This document shows positions 47,656-56,109 of a stretch of 64,000 bases of DNA, in pieces. The notes under the pieces are model-generated. The model was given only the letters and a program-made list of their open reading frames with translations. It did not search any database and was not told the origin of the DNA. The DNA is taken from the NCBI RefSeq assembly GCF_002285265.1, contig NZ_NSJB01000009.1:1-64000 (forward strand). Direction: 5' to 3'. The position numbers and the translations under genes were made by a program. Source of the stretch: Vandammella animalimorsus. GTDB lineage: Bacteria; Pseudomonadota; Gammaproteobacteria; Burkholderiales; Burkholderiaceae_C. Numbering within the stretch: position 1 is the first letter of the stretch; every line of letters starts with the position of its first letter.

Positions 47656-47789
47656 TCGTCACACCCGCGAAGGCGGGTGTCCAGTTGCGACGCTGACAGG
47701 GGCGGCGCTGACGGGGCGGCGCTGCCGTTGGCCAATCCCCGCTCGTGCGCAAGGGCGGCGCTGGATGCCCGCCTTCGCGGGCATGACGA
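47656..47789. repeat. MITE-like element with 29-base inverted ends
   Basis: TCGTCACACCCGCGAAGGCG... (47656-47684) and ...CGCGGGCATGACGA (47761-47789) are imperfect inverted copies, and each arm is itself a hairpin (CACCCGCGAAGGCGGGTG; GCCCGCCTTCGCGGGC). The pattern 'CGTCAT-CCCGCGAAGGCGGG-ATCCAG' is a known dispersed intergenic repeat type in beta- and gammaproteobacteria. The 76-base middle codes for nothing. It lies between convergent kinase and asparaginase genes and may end both transcripts. Confidence 0.85.
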
Positions 47790-47846
47790 GCGCGACTGGC
47801 GAGATGGCGATGCCAGCCAGCGGCCAGGTCTTGGATTGGTCAACGC

Positions 47847-48923
47847 TCAAACAGAACACGCTCTAGCGCAAGCCTTTGTCCGCTCCAGCCACAAGCGCAG
47901 CTGCAACTCCAGCCGCGCCTTGGCTGGCGGCAAGGGCAGCAGCGGCCAGGGCGGCGCTGGCTGCGGCACCACCGCCCCGGCAGTGCAGCGGCTGGTCACG
48001 GCCACGGCCACCCCAGCCTCGCGCGCAGCCTCGCACAGAGCCGCGTGCAAGGCATGGTGCAAGGTGCCATTGCCCGTGCCCGCCACCAGCAGGCCGTCAA
48101 AGCCAGCGGCCACCAAGGCCCGCACCTGGCGCGCATCAAAGCCCGCATGGCTGCTCAGCCAGGCCACGGCAGGCGGCGGCGTTGGCGCCGCCGCCCGCAG
48201 CAGCGCCTGGTAGCGGCCTGGCGCCCACAGCTCAGCATCCTGCTCGGCCCCCTGCTCGGCAGCCTGCACATCCTGCACAGGCCCTGCCGGGCAGCAGGGC
48301 CTGGCCGGGCGCAGCTGCCCCTGCTCCACCCAGGCCAGCGGGCCAGCCTCGCCGGCGCTGAAGGCCGGCACATGGTAGGGCTGCACTTTTTGCACCGTCA
48401 GCGCATCGAACACGCGGCCTGCGGCCACCGTCAGCACCTGACAGCCTGCGCCGGCACGCACCAGCCCTGCCTGCGCGGCAGACAGCGCCAGCACGCAGGC
48501 GTCAAACAGGTTCTGCGGCCCATCGGCGCCCAGCGCGCCAGCCGGGCGCATGGCGCTGACCAGCACCACCGGCTTGCCCACGGCCGGCAGGCAGCGGTGC
48601 AAGAACCAGGCCGTTTCCTCCAGCGTGTCCGTGCCGTGCGTCAGCACCACGCCCTGCACCTGCGGCTGGGCCAGCGCGGCGGCCGTGGCCTGGGCGATGC
48701 GCAGCCAATCGCTGACATCCAGATCCTTGCTGTCCTTTTGCAGGATTTGCTCGGCATGCAGCCGCGCCGGCAGTTGCTGCAGCGCCGGCACGGCATCGAG
48801 CAATTGCTGCACCGGCAACACGGCGGCGCGGTAGCCCACGTGGTCGCTGGCGCTGGCGGCCTGGCCAGCGATGGTGCCGCCTGTGGCCAGGATGTGCAGC
48901 TGCGGCGCGCTGGCGCAGCTCAT
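47847..48923 (-). CDS. L-asparaginase (type I/II family)
   Basis: 358 residues from the ATG at 48923, with AGGAGG about 5 bases upstream. Catalytic motifs: LATGGTIAG near residue 12 (nucleophile Thr), VLTHGTDTLEETAWFLH near 93 (second Thr, Asp), the DSKDLDVSDW substrate-binding segment, VSAMRPAGALGADGPQN, and FDALTVQKVQPYHVPAF with the catalytic Lys. It hydrolyses asparagine to aspartate and ammonia. No signal peptide is seen, so it is probably cytoplasmic. Unusually it is joined to rsmD through a 4-base ATGA overlap, the slot where coaD is common in related genomes. The interior is rich in Ala/Gly/Gln. Confidence 0.9.
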   Translation of the reverse strand: MSCASAPQLHILATGGTIAGQAASASDHVGYRAAVLPVQQLLDAVPALQQLPARLHAEQILQKDSKDLDVSDWLRIAQATAAALAQPQVQGVVLTHGTDTLEETAWFLHRCLPAVGKPVVLVSAMRPAGALGADGPQNLFDACVLALSAAQAGLVRAGAGCQVLTVAAGRVFDALTVQKVQPYHVPAFSAGEAGPLAWVEQGQLRPARPCCPAGPVQDVQAAEQGAEQDAELWAPGRYQALLRAAAPTPPPAVAWLSSHAGFDARQVRALVAAGFDGLLVAGTGNGTLHHALHAALCEAAREAGVAVAVTSRCTAGAVVPQPAPPWPLLPLPPAKARLELQLRLWLERTKACARACSV

Positions 48924-49573
48924 GGCCCCTCCTGGGCCGGCGCCAGCGCCAGCAAATGCGCGTGCACCTGGCCGGCGCGCAGGTAATGGCGGCGCTGCCA
49001 GCCCAGCGCGGCCAGCTCGGCCTGGCCCCATTCACGACCGCTTTCCCAGTACAGCCAGCCCTCGGGCGCCAGCGCGCGGCGCGCCAATTTCAGGGCCGGC
49101 TCGTCCAATCCGGCGGCGTAGGGCGGGTCGAGAAAGACCACATCCCAGCCCTGGGGCTGCTGCGCGCAGGGCGCCCGCAGCGCCGCCAGGCCATCGCCGC
49201 ACTGGATGCGCACATTGCCCGCCTGCAGACGCTGGGCATGGGCCTGCAATTGGCGGCACAGGCCCGAATCGCGCTCGACCAGCAGCACCTGCGCCGCATG
49301 GCGCGAGGCAGCCTCCAGCCCCAATGCGCCGCTGCCCGCAAAAGCATCCAGGCAGTGGCGGCCGTGCAAATCCTGGCCCAGCCAGTTGAATAGCGTTTCG
49401 CGCACGCGATCGGGCGTGGGCCGCAGGCCAGGGCGCGCAGCCACCGGCAGGCGACTGCGCTTCCATTGCCCGCCGATGATGCGCACCTGCCCCGGCGTCG
49501 CGCTGGCCGCTGCCGGCTTGGCAGAGCCGGCCTGAGCCACGCGGGCACGGCCAGCCCGCAGCCGCGTGCTCAA
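48920..49573 (-). CDS. rsmD: 16S rRNA (guanine966-N2)-methyltransferase RsmD
   Basis: 217 residues from a TTG at 49573 that overlaps the upstream stop (TTGA) and has a G-rich site upstream; a GTG at 49540 is an alternative start. Signatures: VRIIGGQWKRSRLPVAARPG, RPTPDRVRETLFNWLG, CLDAFAGSGALGLEAASRHA (SAM-binding motif I), and the catalytic VVFLDPPYAAG (DPPY, amino-methyltransferase). It methylates G966 of 16S rRNA. The N-terminal 28 residues are a basic, alanine-rich extension typical of the family. It sits between the M16 pair and asparaginase in one tightly overlapping operon. Confidence 0.93.
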   Translation of the reverse strand: MSTRLRAGRARVAQAGSAKPAAASATPGQVRIIGGQWKRSRLPVAARPGLRPTPDRVRETLFNWLGQDLHGRHCLDAFAGSGALGLEAASRHAAQVLLVERDSGLCRQLQAHAQRLQAGNVRIQCGDGLAALRAPCAQQPQGWDVVFLDPPYAAGLDEPALKLARRALAPEGWLYWESGREWGQAELAALGWQRRHYLRAGQVHAHLLALAPAQEGP

Positions 49574-51003
49574 GGCTGCCCCCCCGCGCCAACGATGACG
49601 GTGGCCATGGCCTGCGGCTGCAGCGCCTTTTGCAGCGCGCGGTGGATGTCGGCAACGCCCAGGGCCTGGACCTTGGCCGTCCAGGTGTCCAGATAGTCCA
49701 GCGGCAGGCCGTTCCAGGCGATGTTGGCCACATTGCCCAGCAGCTTGGCGTTGCTGTCAATGCGCAGCGCAAAGCCGCCGATCAGATTGGCCTTGGCATC
49801 GGCCAGCTCTTTCTCGGTCGGGCCCTGGGCGACGAACTCGGCCACCAGCTCATGCACCAGCTGCACGGCCGCTTCGGCCTGGTCGGCGCGCGTTTGCAGG
49901 CCAATGGTGAAGGCCCCGGCGTGGTTGCCCGGGCTGAAGCTGCTGGAGACGCCATAGACCAGGCCGCGCTGCTCACGCACCTGCTCCATCAGGCGCGAGC
50001 CAAAGCCGCTGCCGCCCAGGATGTGGTTGGCCACCAGCAGCGCCAAAAAGTCCGGGTCATCGCGGCGAATGCCCGGCTGGCCGATCAGCACCTGGGCCTG
50101 CTCGACCGCAAAGGGGATGCGCTGGCTGCTGGCCTGCGCCAGCGGTTGCACCTCGGGCACGGCAGGCAGGGCCGCGCAGGCCGGGCCTTGGGGCAGCTGA
50201 GCCAGCAGCTCGTGCACCAGGCGGTCGGCCTGCTCGCGCCCGATGCGGCCGACCACGCTGACCTTGGCCTGGCAGGGCTGCACATGCCGGGCATAAAAGG
50301 TCTGCATGTCGCGCACGCCAATCTGCGCCAGGGTCTTGGGCTGTACTGGATAGCCGTAGGGGTGCGTGCCGTAAACGGCCCGATCGAAGGCCTGGCCTGC
50401 GATCACGCCCGGGCGGGTCTGGGCCTCGCGCAGCGCGGCGCTCCAGCGCTGGCGCTCGCGCTGCCAGACGGCCTCGGGCCAGGCGCTTTGGCCGATTTGC
50501 CGCGCAGCCAGCGCCACGGCCTTGGGCAGCAGCTGCTCATCGGTCAGGCTGCGCAGGTGCAACGTGAAGCGGTCGCGGCTGGCGCTGGCCTCGAACGAGG
50601 CGCCCAGGTCGGCCCAGGCCTGGCCCAGTTGGTCTTCGTCCAGCGCGGCCTGACCGCGGGCGGCGCGCACGCCCTTGGTCAGCATGCTGGCCGTGGCCGT
50701 GGCCAGGCCGGCCTGGGCGGCCGGGTCGCGCCGCGCGCCGCCATCAAAGTCGATCTGCACATCCACCATCGGCAGGCTGGGGCTGTGCACCAGCCAAACC
50801 TGCGCGCCGCTGGCCTGGCGCCAGTGCTCGATGGGCAACAGCGATGGCGGCTGCGCCTGCGCATCGGCCGGCAAGGGCTGATGTAGCACCGCTGGCTGTT
50901 GCGCTGGCTGCTGTGCAGTCTGCTGGGCCGCTGGCGGCAGCGGCGCGCAGGCCACCAGCGCCGCCGCGCTCAGGGCCTGAATGAAAAATGGGCGCTTGGT
51001 CAT
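49570..51003 (-). CDS. M16 family metallopeptidase, non-catalytic partner
   Basis: 477 residues from the ATG at 51003 (ATGA overlap with the upstream M16 gene). A signal peptide with a possible lipobox is present: FIQALSAAALVACAPLPPAA. The two M16 domains are visible (N-terminal from IDFDGGARRDPAAQAGLATA; C-terminal with ILGGSGFGSRLMEQVREQRG and LVYGVSSSFSPGNHAG, the arginine-tyrosine substrate region). The zinc motif HxxEH is absent, so it acts as the helper half of a pair, as with mitochondrial processing peptidase alpha. Paired periplasmic M16 proteins of this kind are standard in betaproteobacteria. Confidence 0.88.
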   Translation of the reverse strand: MTKRPFFIQALSAAALVACAPLPPAAQQTAQQPAQQPAVLHQPLPADAQAQPPSLLPIEHWRQASGAQVWLVHSPSLPMVDVQIDFDGGARRDPAAQAGLATATASMLTKGVRAARGQAALDEDQLGQAWADLGASFEASASRDRFTLHLRSLTDEQLLPKAVALAARQIGQSAWPEAVWQRERQRWSAALREAQTRPGVIAGQAFDRAVYGTHPYGYPVQPKTLAQIGVRDMQTFYARHVQPCQAKVSVVGRIGREQADRLVHELLAQLPQGPACAALPAVPEVQPLAQASSQRIPFAVEQAQVLIGQPGIRRDDPDFLALLVANHILGGSGFGSRLMEQVREQRGLVYGVSSSFSPGNHAGAFTIGLQTRADQAEAAVQLVHELVAEFVAQGPTEKELADAKANLIGGFALRIDSNAKLLGNVANIAWNGLPLDYLDTWTAKVQALGVADIHRALQKALQPQAMATVIVGAGGQP

Positions 51004-52508
51004 GGTTGCTCCTTGCGTGTGGCCTGGGCTGCTGCCGATGGCGCCTGCGGCAGCAGCTCGGCCACCGTCAGCCCATCGTCGCCGAAATAGCGCGCCGCCA
51101 CGGCCTGCACCTGCTCGGGCGTGACTTCGCGCAGCCGCTGGATCAGCAGCTCGCTGGCATCGAGCGGCCAGCCCTGAACCCAATTGCGCCCCAGCTCATT
51201 GGCCTGCGCGAACATCGAATCCTGCTCGTACACCGTGGCCGCCGTCCACTGCGTGACCACGCGCTGCAGCTCCTGCTGGCCAACGCCGCGCTGCGCCACC
51301 TCGGCAATGGCCCGGCGCAGCGCCTGCTCCACGGCCTGGCCATCGCGCCCGGGCGCGGGGATGGCGCTGAGCAGGAACAGGCCATTGCCGCTGCGGTTGC
51401 TGAGCATGGCGCTGGCATCGACGCTGTCGGCCACGCGCTGCGGGCCGCGCACCAGCGCGCGCTCCAGCCGCGCGCCCTCATAGCCGCTGAGCACGCCGGC
51501 CAGCGCCATCAGCGCCAGCGCCTCACGATCGCTGGCGGTAGGTTGCTGCAACTGCTGCAACGCCGGGGCCTTGAAGGCCATCAGCAGCACCGGCTGCTCG
51601 ACCCGCTCGCGCAACACGATGCGCCTGGGGCCTTGCTGCGGCGGCTCCTGCGTGATCTTGCGCGCCGGCAGCGTGGCCGCCAGCTGCGCACTGCCCTGCA
51701 GCGCATCGCCATAGTGGCGCGCCACCAACGCCAGCGCCTGGCGCGGCTGCACCTGGCCCACCACCACCACGGCGGCATTGGTCGGCACATACCACTGGCG
51801 GTAGAAGGCGCGCACGTCCTCGGCGCGCATGCGCTGCAAGTCGTCCATCCAGCCGATGATGGGGCGGCGCTGCGGCGCGGCCATGAAGGTGGCGGCCATC
51901 AGCTGCTCGAACAGCTTGGCGCGCGGCTGGTCGTCGGTGCGCAGGCGGCGCTCCTCCTTGATGACCTCGATCTCGCGCGTGAACTCCTCATCGGGCCACT
52001 GGTTGTGCGCAAAGCGCTCGGCCTCCAGGCCCATCACCACGCCCAGCTGCTGCACCGGCACCTGCTGGAAATAGGCCGTGTAGTCCAGGCTGGTGAAGGC
52101 ATTGTCCTGCCCGCCCAGCTCGGCCACGCGGCGCGAGAACACACCCGGCGCCAGGGCCTTGCTGCCCTTGAACATCATGTGCTCCAGCGCATGGGCCACG
52201 CCGCTGGTGCCATCGGCCTCGTCGATCGAGCCCACGCGCAACCACAGCATGTGGATGGCCGTCGGCGCGCGCCGGTCGGGCTTGACGATGACCTCCAGCC
52301 CATTGGCCAGCCGGTAATGCGCCAGCGCCTCGTCCTCGCGCAGCACCTGCGCGCCGGCGGGCAATTGATCAGTCGATGCCGCTGGCGCGGCCGCCTGCGC
52401 AGCCGGCGGCTTGCCCGCCTCCAGCGCCGCAGTGCCTGGGGCGCTGGCACACGCGGCCAGACAGGCTGCAGCCAGCAGCGCCGCGCCGCGGCCCAGCCAA
52501 GGTTTCAT
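51000..52508 (-). CDS. M16 family zinc metallopeptidase (catalytic half), lipoprotein
   Basis: 502 residues from the ATG at 52508. Lipoprotein signal ALLAAACLAACASAPG (Cys near residue 20), then an Ala/Pro-rich spacer. The inverted zinc motif is HALEHMMFKG (HxxEH, about residues 105-109), and the distal glutamate lies in EIEVIKEERRLRTDDQP. The C-terminal domain includes GYEGARLERALVRGPQRVAD. It is a pitrilysin-type endopeptidase, presumably acting on peptides or small proteins in the periplasm together with the following gene. It diverges from ftsY with 91 bases between starts; the frame runs further upstream but that part is antisense to ftsY. Confidence 0.92.
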   Translation of the reverse strand: MKPWLGRGAALLAAACLAACASAPGTAALEAGKPPAAQAAAPAASTDQLPAGAQVLREDEALAHYRLANGLEVIVKPDRRAPTAIHMLWLRVGSIDEADGTSGVAHALEHMMFKGSKALAPGVFSRRVAELGGQDNAFTSLDYTAYFQQVPVQQLGVVMGLEAERFAHNQWPDEEFTREIEVIKEERRLRTDDQPRAKLFEQLMAATFMAAPQRRPIIGWMDDLQRMRAEDVRAFYRQWYVPTNAAVVVVGQVQPRQALALVARHYGDALQGSAQLAATLPARKITQEPPQQGPRRIVLRERVEQPVLLMAFKAPALQQLQQPTASDREALALMALAGVLSGYEGARLERALVRGPQRVADSVDASAMLSNRSGNGLFLLSAIPAPGRDGQAVEQALRRAIAEVAQRGVGQQELQRVVTQWTAATVYEQDSMFAQANELGRNWVQGWPLDASELLIQRLREVTPEQVQAVAARYFGDDGLTVAELLPQAPSAAAQATRKEQP

Positions 52509-52599
52509 ACAATCGCGCACTTGCGTCTTCACAGTCCAGGTTCTCCATTGATGATGGCGCCACAGCGCCCGCCAGGCAGGCTGCCCAACGCCGCGCATT

Positions 52600-54189
52600 A
52601 TGTTCAGCTTTTTCAGAAAAAAATCCCCAGCCCCCGCGCCCAGCGAGCCCAGCGCCAAGCCGCCACCACCGGCTGCCGACAGCAGCGTCATGGACTGGCT
52701 GCGCCAGCAGGCCATCGACACGGCGCCCCCCGCGCCGGCTGCGCCAAGCACTGCTGCGCCCCTTGCTCCCGCTGAGGCCCCGCAGGCCCCCAGGCTCGCC
52801 GAGACTGCGGAAACGGTGGATCCGGCCCATACAGCGCCCGCCCCTTTACAGCCCCCCGCGCCAGTAGCAGCACCAGTAGCTGCGCCACCTGTGGCCATCC
52901 CCGCCGCCGAGCCGCCCGCGCCCCCCGCCGTCCACGCGCCAGCGCCCATCAGCGAGCCAGCGCCGGCCCCCGCGCCAGCAGCCATCCCGGCCCCGCCCGC
53001 AGCCGCGCCCCTGCCGCCACCAGCCAGCCTGGCCCAACCACCGCTCCAACCGCCGGCCGTGGCCACAGTGCCGCCTGCGCCACAGCCCCCAGCCGTGCCC
53101 GCAGTCGCAGTGCCCGCGCCCAGCATGGCGCCGCCTGCTCAGCAGCCCGCGCCCGTGCCCGCCACAGCGCCCGCGCCCCAGCCGGCAGCCCCGGCCGTGG
53201 GCAGCGCCCCCGTGGCCGCGCCCGCCCCTGCCGAAACAGCCCCCGCCAGCGCCACGCCCGCCACGCCCGCCACGCCTGCGCCCGCCGCAGAGCGCAAAAG
53301 CTGGCTGGACAAGCTCAAGGCCGGGCTGCGCAAGACCGGCAGCAGCATCTCCACCGTCTTTACCGGCACGAAGATCGACGAAGACCTGTACGAGGAGCTG
53401 GAAACCGCCCTGCTCATGGCCGATGCGGGCGTCAAGGCCACGACCTTCCTGCTTGATGACCTGCGCCGCCGCGTCAAGGCCGCCAAGGCCACCGATCCGG
53501 CCCAGGTCAAGGGCCTGCTGGCCGATGCCATTGCCCAGCTGCTGCAACCGCTGGAAAAAACCCTGGTCATCGGCGAGCACGAGCCCACCGTCATCATGGT
53601 CGCGGGCGTCAACGGCGCGGGCAAGACCACCTCCATCGGCAAGCTCACGCGCCACCTGGCCGATGCCGAGGCCAGCGTGCTGCTGGCTGCGGCCGACACC
53701 TTCCGCGCCGCCGCGCGCGAGCAATTGGGCGTCTGGGCCACGCGCAACACCGTGGAAATCATCGGCCAGCAAGGCGGCGACCCGGCCGCCGTCAGCTTCG
53801 ACGCAGTCACCGCCGGCAAGGCGCGCGGCAAAGACGTGGTGCTGGTGGACACCGCCGGTCGCCTGCCCACGCAGCTGCACCTGATGGAAGAGCTGAAAAA
53901 AATCAAGCGCGTCATCACCAAGGCCGAGGCCAGCGCCCCGCACGAGGTGCTGCTGGTGATCGACGGCAACACCGGCCAGAACGCGCTGGCCCAGGTCAAG
54001 GCCTTTGACGACGCGCTGCAACTGACGGGCCTGATCGTCACCAAGCTCGACGGCACGGCCAAAGGCGGCGTGCTGGCCGCCATCGCCCAGGAGCGCCCCG
54101 TGCCCGTGTACTTCATCGGCGTGGGCGAAAAGCTCGAAGACCTGCAAACCTTCAACGCCCGCGAATTCGCCCAGGCGCTGCTCGATTGA
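52600..54189 (+). CDS. ftsY: Signal recognition particle receptor FtsY
   Basis: 529 residues. Residues 1 to about 225 form a Pro/Ala/Val-rich, low-complexity A region (replacing the acidic one of E. coli), after a basic start MFSFFRKKSP. The NG domain begins about residue 228 (KSWLDKLKAGLRKTGSSIST, FTGTKIDEDLYEELETALLM). GTPase motifs: G1 GVNGAGKTTSIGKL near 336, DTFRAAAREQL, DTAGRLPTQLHL (G3), TKLDGTAKGG (G4). It docks SRP-ribosome complexes at the membrane for co-translational insertion. It is divergent from the M16 pair, as often in this group, and has its own terminator. Confidence 0.95.
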   Translation: MFSFFRKKSPAPAPSEPSAKPPPPAADSSVMDWLRQQAIDTAPPAPAAPSTAAPLAPAEAPQAPRLAETAETVDPAHTAPAPLQPPAPVAAPVAAPPVAIPAAEPPAPPAVHAPAPISEPAPAPAPAAIPAPPAAAPLPPPASLAQPPLQPPAVATVPPAPQPPAVPAVAVPAPSMAPPAQQPAPVPATAPAPQPAAPAVGSAPVAAPAPAETAPASATPATPATPAPAAERKSWLDKLKAGLRKTGSSISTVFTGTKIDEDLYEELETALLMADAGVKATTFLLDDLRRRVKAAKATDPAQVKGLLADAIAQLLQPLEKTLVIGEHEPTVIMVAGVNGAGKTTSIGKLTRHLADAEASVLLAAADTFRAAAREQLGVWATRNTVEIIGQQGGDPAAVSFDAVTAGKARGKDVVLVDTAGRLPTQLHLMEELKKIKRVITKAEASAPHEVLLVIDGNTGQNALAQVKAFDDALQLTGLIVTKLDGTAKGGVLAAIAQERPVPVYFIGVGEKLEDLQTFNAREFAQALLD

Positions 54190-54218
54190 GCCGCCTTCAG
54201 TCAAGGCCATCGCACGCG

Positions 54219-54254
54219 AAAGCCCCTGACGGCCCAGGCTCTCAGGGGCTTTTG
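54219..54254 (+). terminator. Bidirectional terminator between ftsY and the LRR gene
   Basis: AAAGCCCCTGA, a 12-base loop and TCAGGGGCTTTT form an 11-bp stem flanked by A and T runs, 30 bases after the ftsY stop and 45 bases beyond the convergent LRR gene stop. Confidence 0.9.
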
Positions 54255-54298
54255 CATGGCAGTCAGGGCGGCCCGGGGCCTGCTCACGATCTCGGCGC

Positions 54299-55987
54299 TC
54301 AGCGGCGCCGCAGGCCCAGGGCCGATGCCAGTGCCAGCAACCCGCCCAGCAGCATCAGACCCAGCGGCCCCAGCACGGGCACGCCCGGCAACCCCATGGC
54401 GCCTGGCAGCGGCACATGGAGTGGGCGGAATGCGGCGTTGACCGTGCAGGGTGCGGTCACCGGCCCGGTCGCGAAAGCATGCTCGCCCACGTGCGCACCA
54501 TCGCAATCGCTGCTCACGGATTCGACCTCGTAGCCATCGGCCGGCAGCAGCGTGAACACGGCCCTGCCGCCTGCGGCCACGCTTTGCACGCTGGGCAGGA
54601 TCTGGCCGCCGTCGGCGTCGGCCATGGCATGCACGGCATGGTGCGGGCCAGGCGCCCAGGGGCGGAAACGGGCCTGCACCCGGCAATCGGCCGAGAGCGG
54701 GCCGGTGAAGAACAGCTCGGCGCCAGCCCAGGATGCTGTGCCGCAACTGCTGTCGATGGCATCGAGCATCTGACCCGGCTCGGGCTTGATGACGATGGCC
54801 GCTTGCGCACCCGCAATGCCCCGCTGCAGCGCCGGAGACACCCTGCCGCCCGGGCCTGCGCTGGCGTGCACGGCCCAGCTGGCGCTGGCGCAGCCTGCGG
54901 CCCAGTCGCCGCCGGCAAAGGCATTCCACTGGGCATCGGCGGGCGAAGCCGGCTGCAGCCGGTTCGGGCACAGGGCCGACCAGGCGCCCGGCATCAGCCC
55001 CGGTGGCAACACGGCCGGCGGGCTGCCGGTGAGCAGGTTGTGCTCGACCCGCAGCCACAGCAGCGCAGTCAGGCCGCCCAGCTCCGGCAGCGCGCCGCTG
55101 AACTGGTTGTTGTTGAGCGACAGGCGCTTGAGCCTGGGCAGGCCCTGCAGGGCTGGCAATGGGCCGCTGAACTGGTTGAAGCTGGCATCGAAATCCTGCA
55201 GCTGCGGCAAATGCCCCAGCTGCAGCCGCCCGGCCAGGCGGTTGTGGCTGAGGTTGATCTGCACCAGGGCCGGCAAGGCATCGAGCAGCGGCAGCGGGCC
55301 ATCGAGCAGATTGTGGTTGGCCACGAAAGCCTGCAGCTGCGCCATCCCGGCCAGGCTGGGCACAGCGCCGGTGAGCCAATTGCCCGCCACACTGAAGTGC
55401 TGCAGTGCTGGCGCACCCGTCAATGCAGGCAGCTGGCCGCTGAGCCGGTTGTCCGCAGCGCCAAACTGGCGCAGCGCAGGCAGGCCATCGAAGCGGGGCA
55501 GCGCACCGCTGAATCGGTTGCTGGTCACATCGAAAAGCTGCAGCGCGCTCAAGCCCTGCAACGCGGGGATCGGCCCGTCGAGCCGGTTGCGGCTGACATC
55601 CAGATGTTCCAGATCCGGCCAGGCCGCCAAATCGGGCAGCGGTCCCGCAAGCTGGTTGCCAAAGAGCTCCAGCCGGCGCATGTGCCGCAGGCCGTGCAGG
55701 CTCTGTGGCAGCTGGCCATCGAGCTGGTTTTGCGGCAAGCGCAAGCCCACCACGTGGGCCTGGGCCGCATCGCACAGCACCCCTTCCCAGTCGCACTCCG
55801 TGCCCGGCGCGGCGAAATCGGCGCCCTGCTTCCAGCCCGCGCGGCGATGCCAGCCATCGCCCTGCGTGTGCGTGTACACGTCCAGCAGCGCCTGGCGCTC
55901 GGCTTCAGGGATGGCCGCCTGGGCTGCCGCCAGGCCCAGCAGCGCCAGCGCTGCGCCAGCCAAGGTTTTTCGCAAGATCTGCGTCAT
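54299..55987 (-). CDS. Secreted plant-type leucine-rich-repeat protein with CTERM-like tail
   Basis: 562 residues from the ATG at 55987 (AAAAGGA eight bases upstream). Signal peptide KTLAGAALALLGLAAAQA, then an LRRNT-like cap (ALLDVYTHTQGDGWHRRAGW, two cysteines in ECDWEGVLC) and about 11 repeats of 22-23 residues with LxxNxLxGxLP (about residues 66-320), the plant-specific type used by some bacterial surface proteins. Two related modules follow, each ending in a GPL/GPV-x-A-x-C-x-V pattern (TGPLSADCRVQARF, TGPVTAPCTVNAAF). The C-terminus GVPVLGPLGLMLLGGLLALA then an arginine tail matches IPTL-CTERM-type sorting signals. Probably attached to the cell surface and binding protein or glycan; target unknown. 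Convergent with ftsY. Confidence 0.87.
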   Translation of the reverse strand: MTQILRKTLAGAALALLGLAAAQAAIPEAERQALLDVYTHTQGDGWHRRAGWKQGADFAAPGTECDWEGVLCDAAQAHVVGLRLPQNQLDGQLPQSLHGLRHMRRLELFGNQLAGPLPDLAAWPDLEHLDVSRNRLDGPIPALQGLSALQLFDVTSNRFSGALPRFDGLPALRQFGAADNRLSGQLPALTGAPALQHFSVAGNWLTGAVPSLAGMAQLQAFVANHNLLDGPLPLLDALPALVQINLSHNRLAGRLQLGHLPQLQDFDASFNQFSGPLPALQGLPRLKRLSLNNNQFSGALPELGGLTALLWLRVEHNLLTGSPPAVLPPGLMPGAWSALCPNRLQPASPADAQWNAFAGGDWAAGCASASWAVHASAGPGGRVSPALQRGIAGAQAAIVIKPEPGQMLDAIDSSCGTASWAGAELFFTGPLSADCRVQARFRPWAPGPHHAVHAMADADGGQILPSVQSVAAGGRAVFTLLPADGYEVESVSSDCDGAHVGEHAFATGPVTAPCTVNAAFRPLHVPLPGAMGLPGVPVLGPLGLMLLGGLLALASALGLRRR

Positions 55988-56109
55988 TGGCAATCCTTTT
56001 TCTGAACCCACATCCAGCAATTCACAGCCTGCAAGCGCGCACCAGCTTTTGCCCACGTGGCCTGGATTCTAGGCAGCGGCCCGGCTGCACCCCATCGGTG
56101 ATAACGCCA

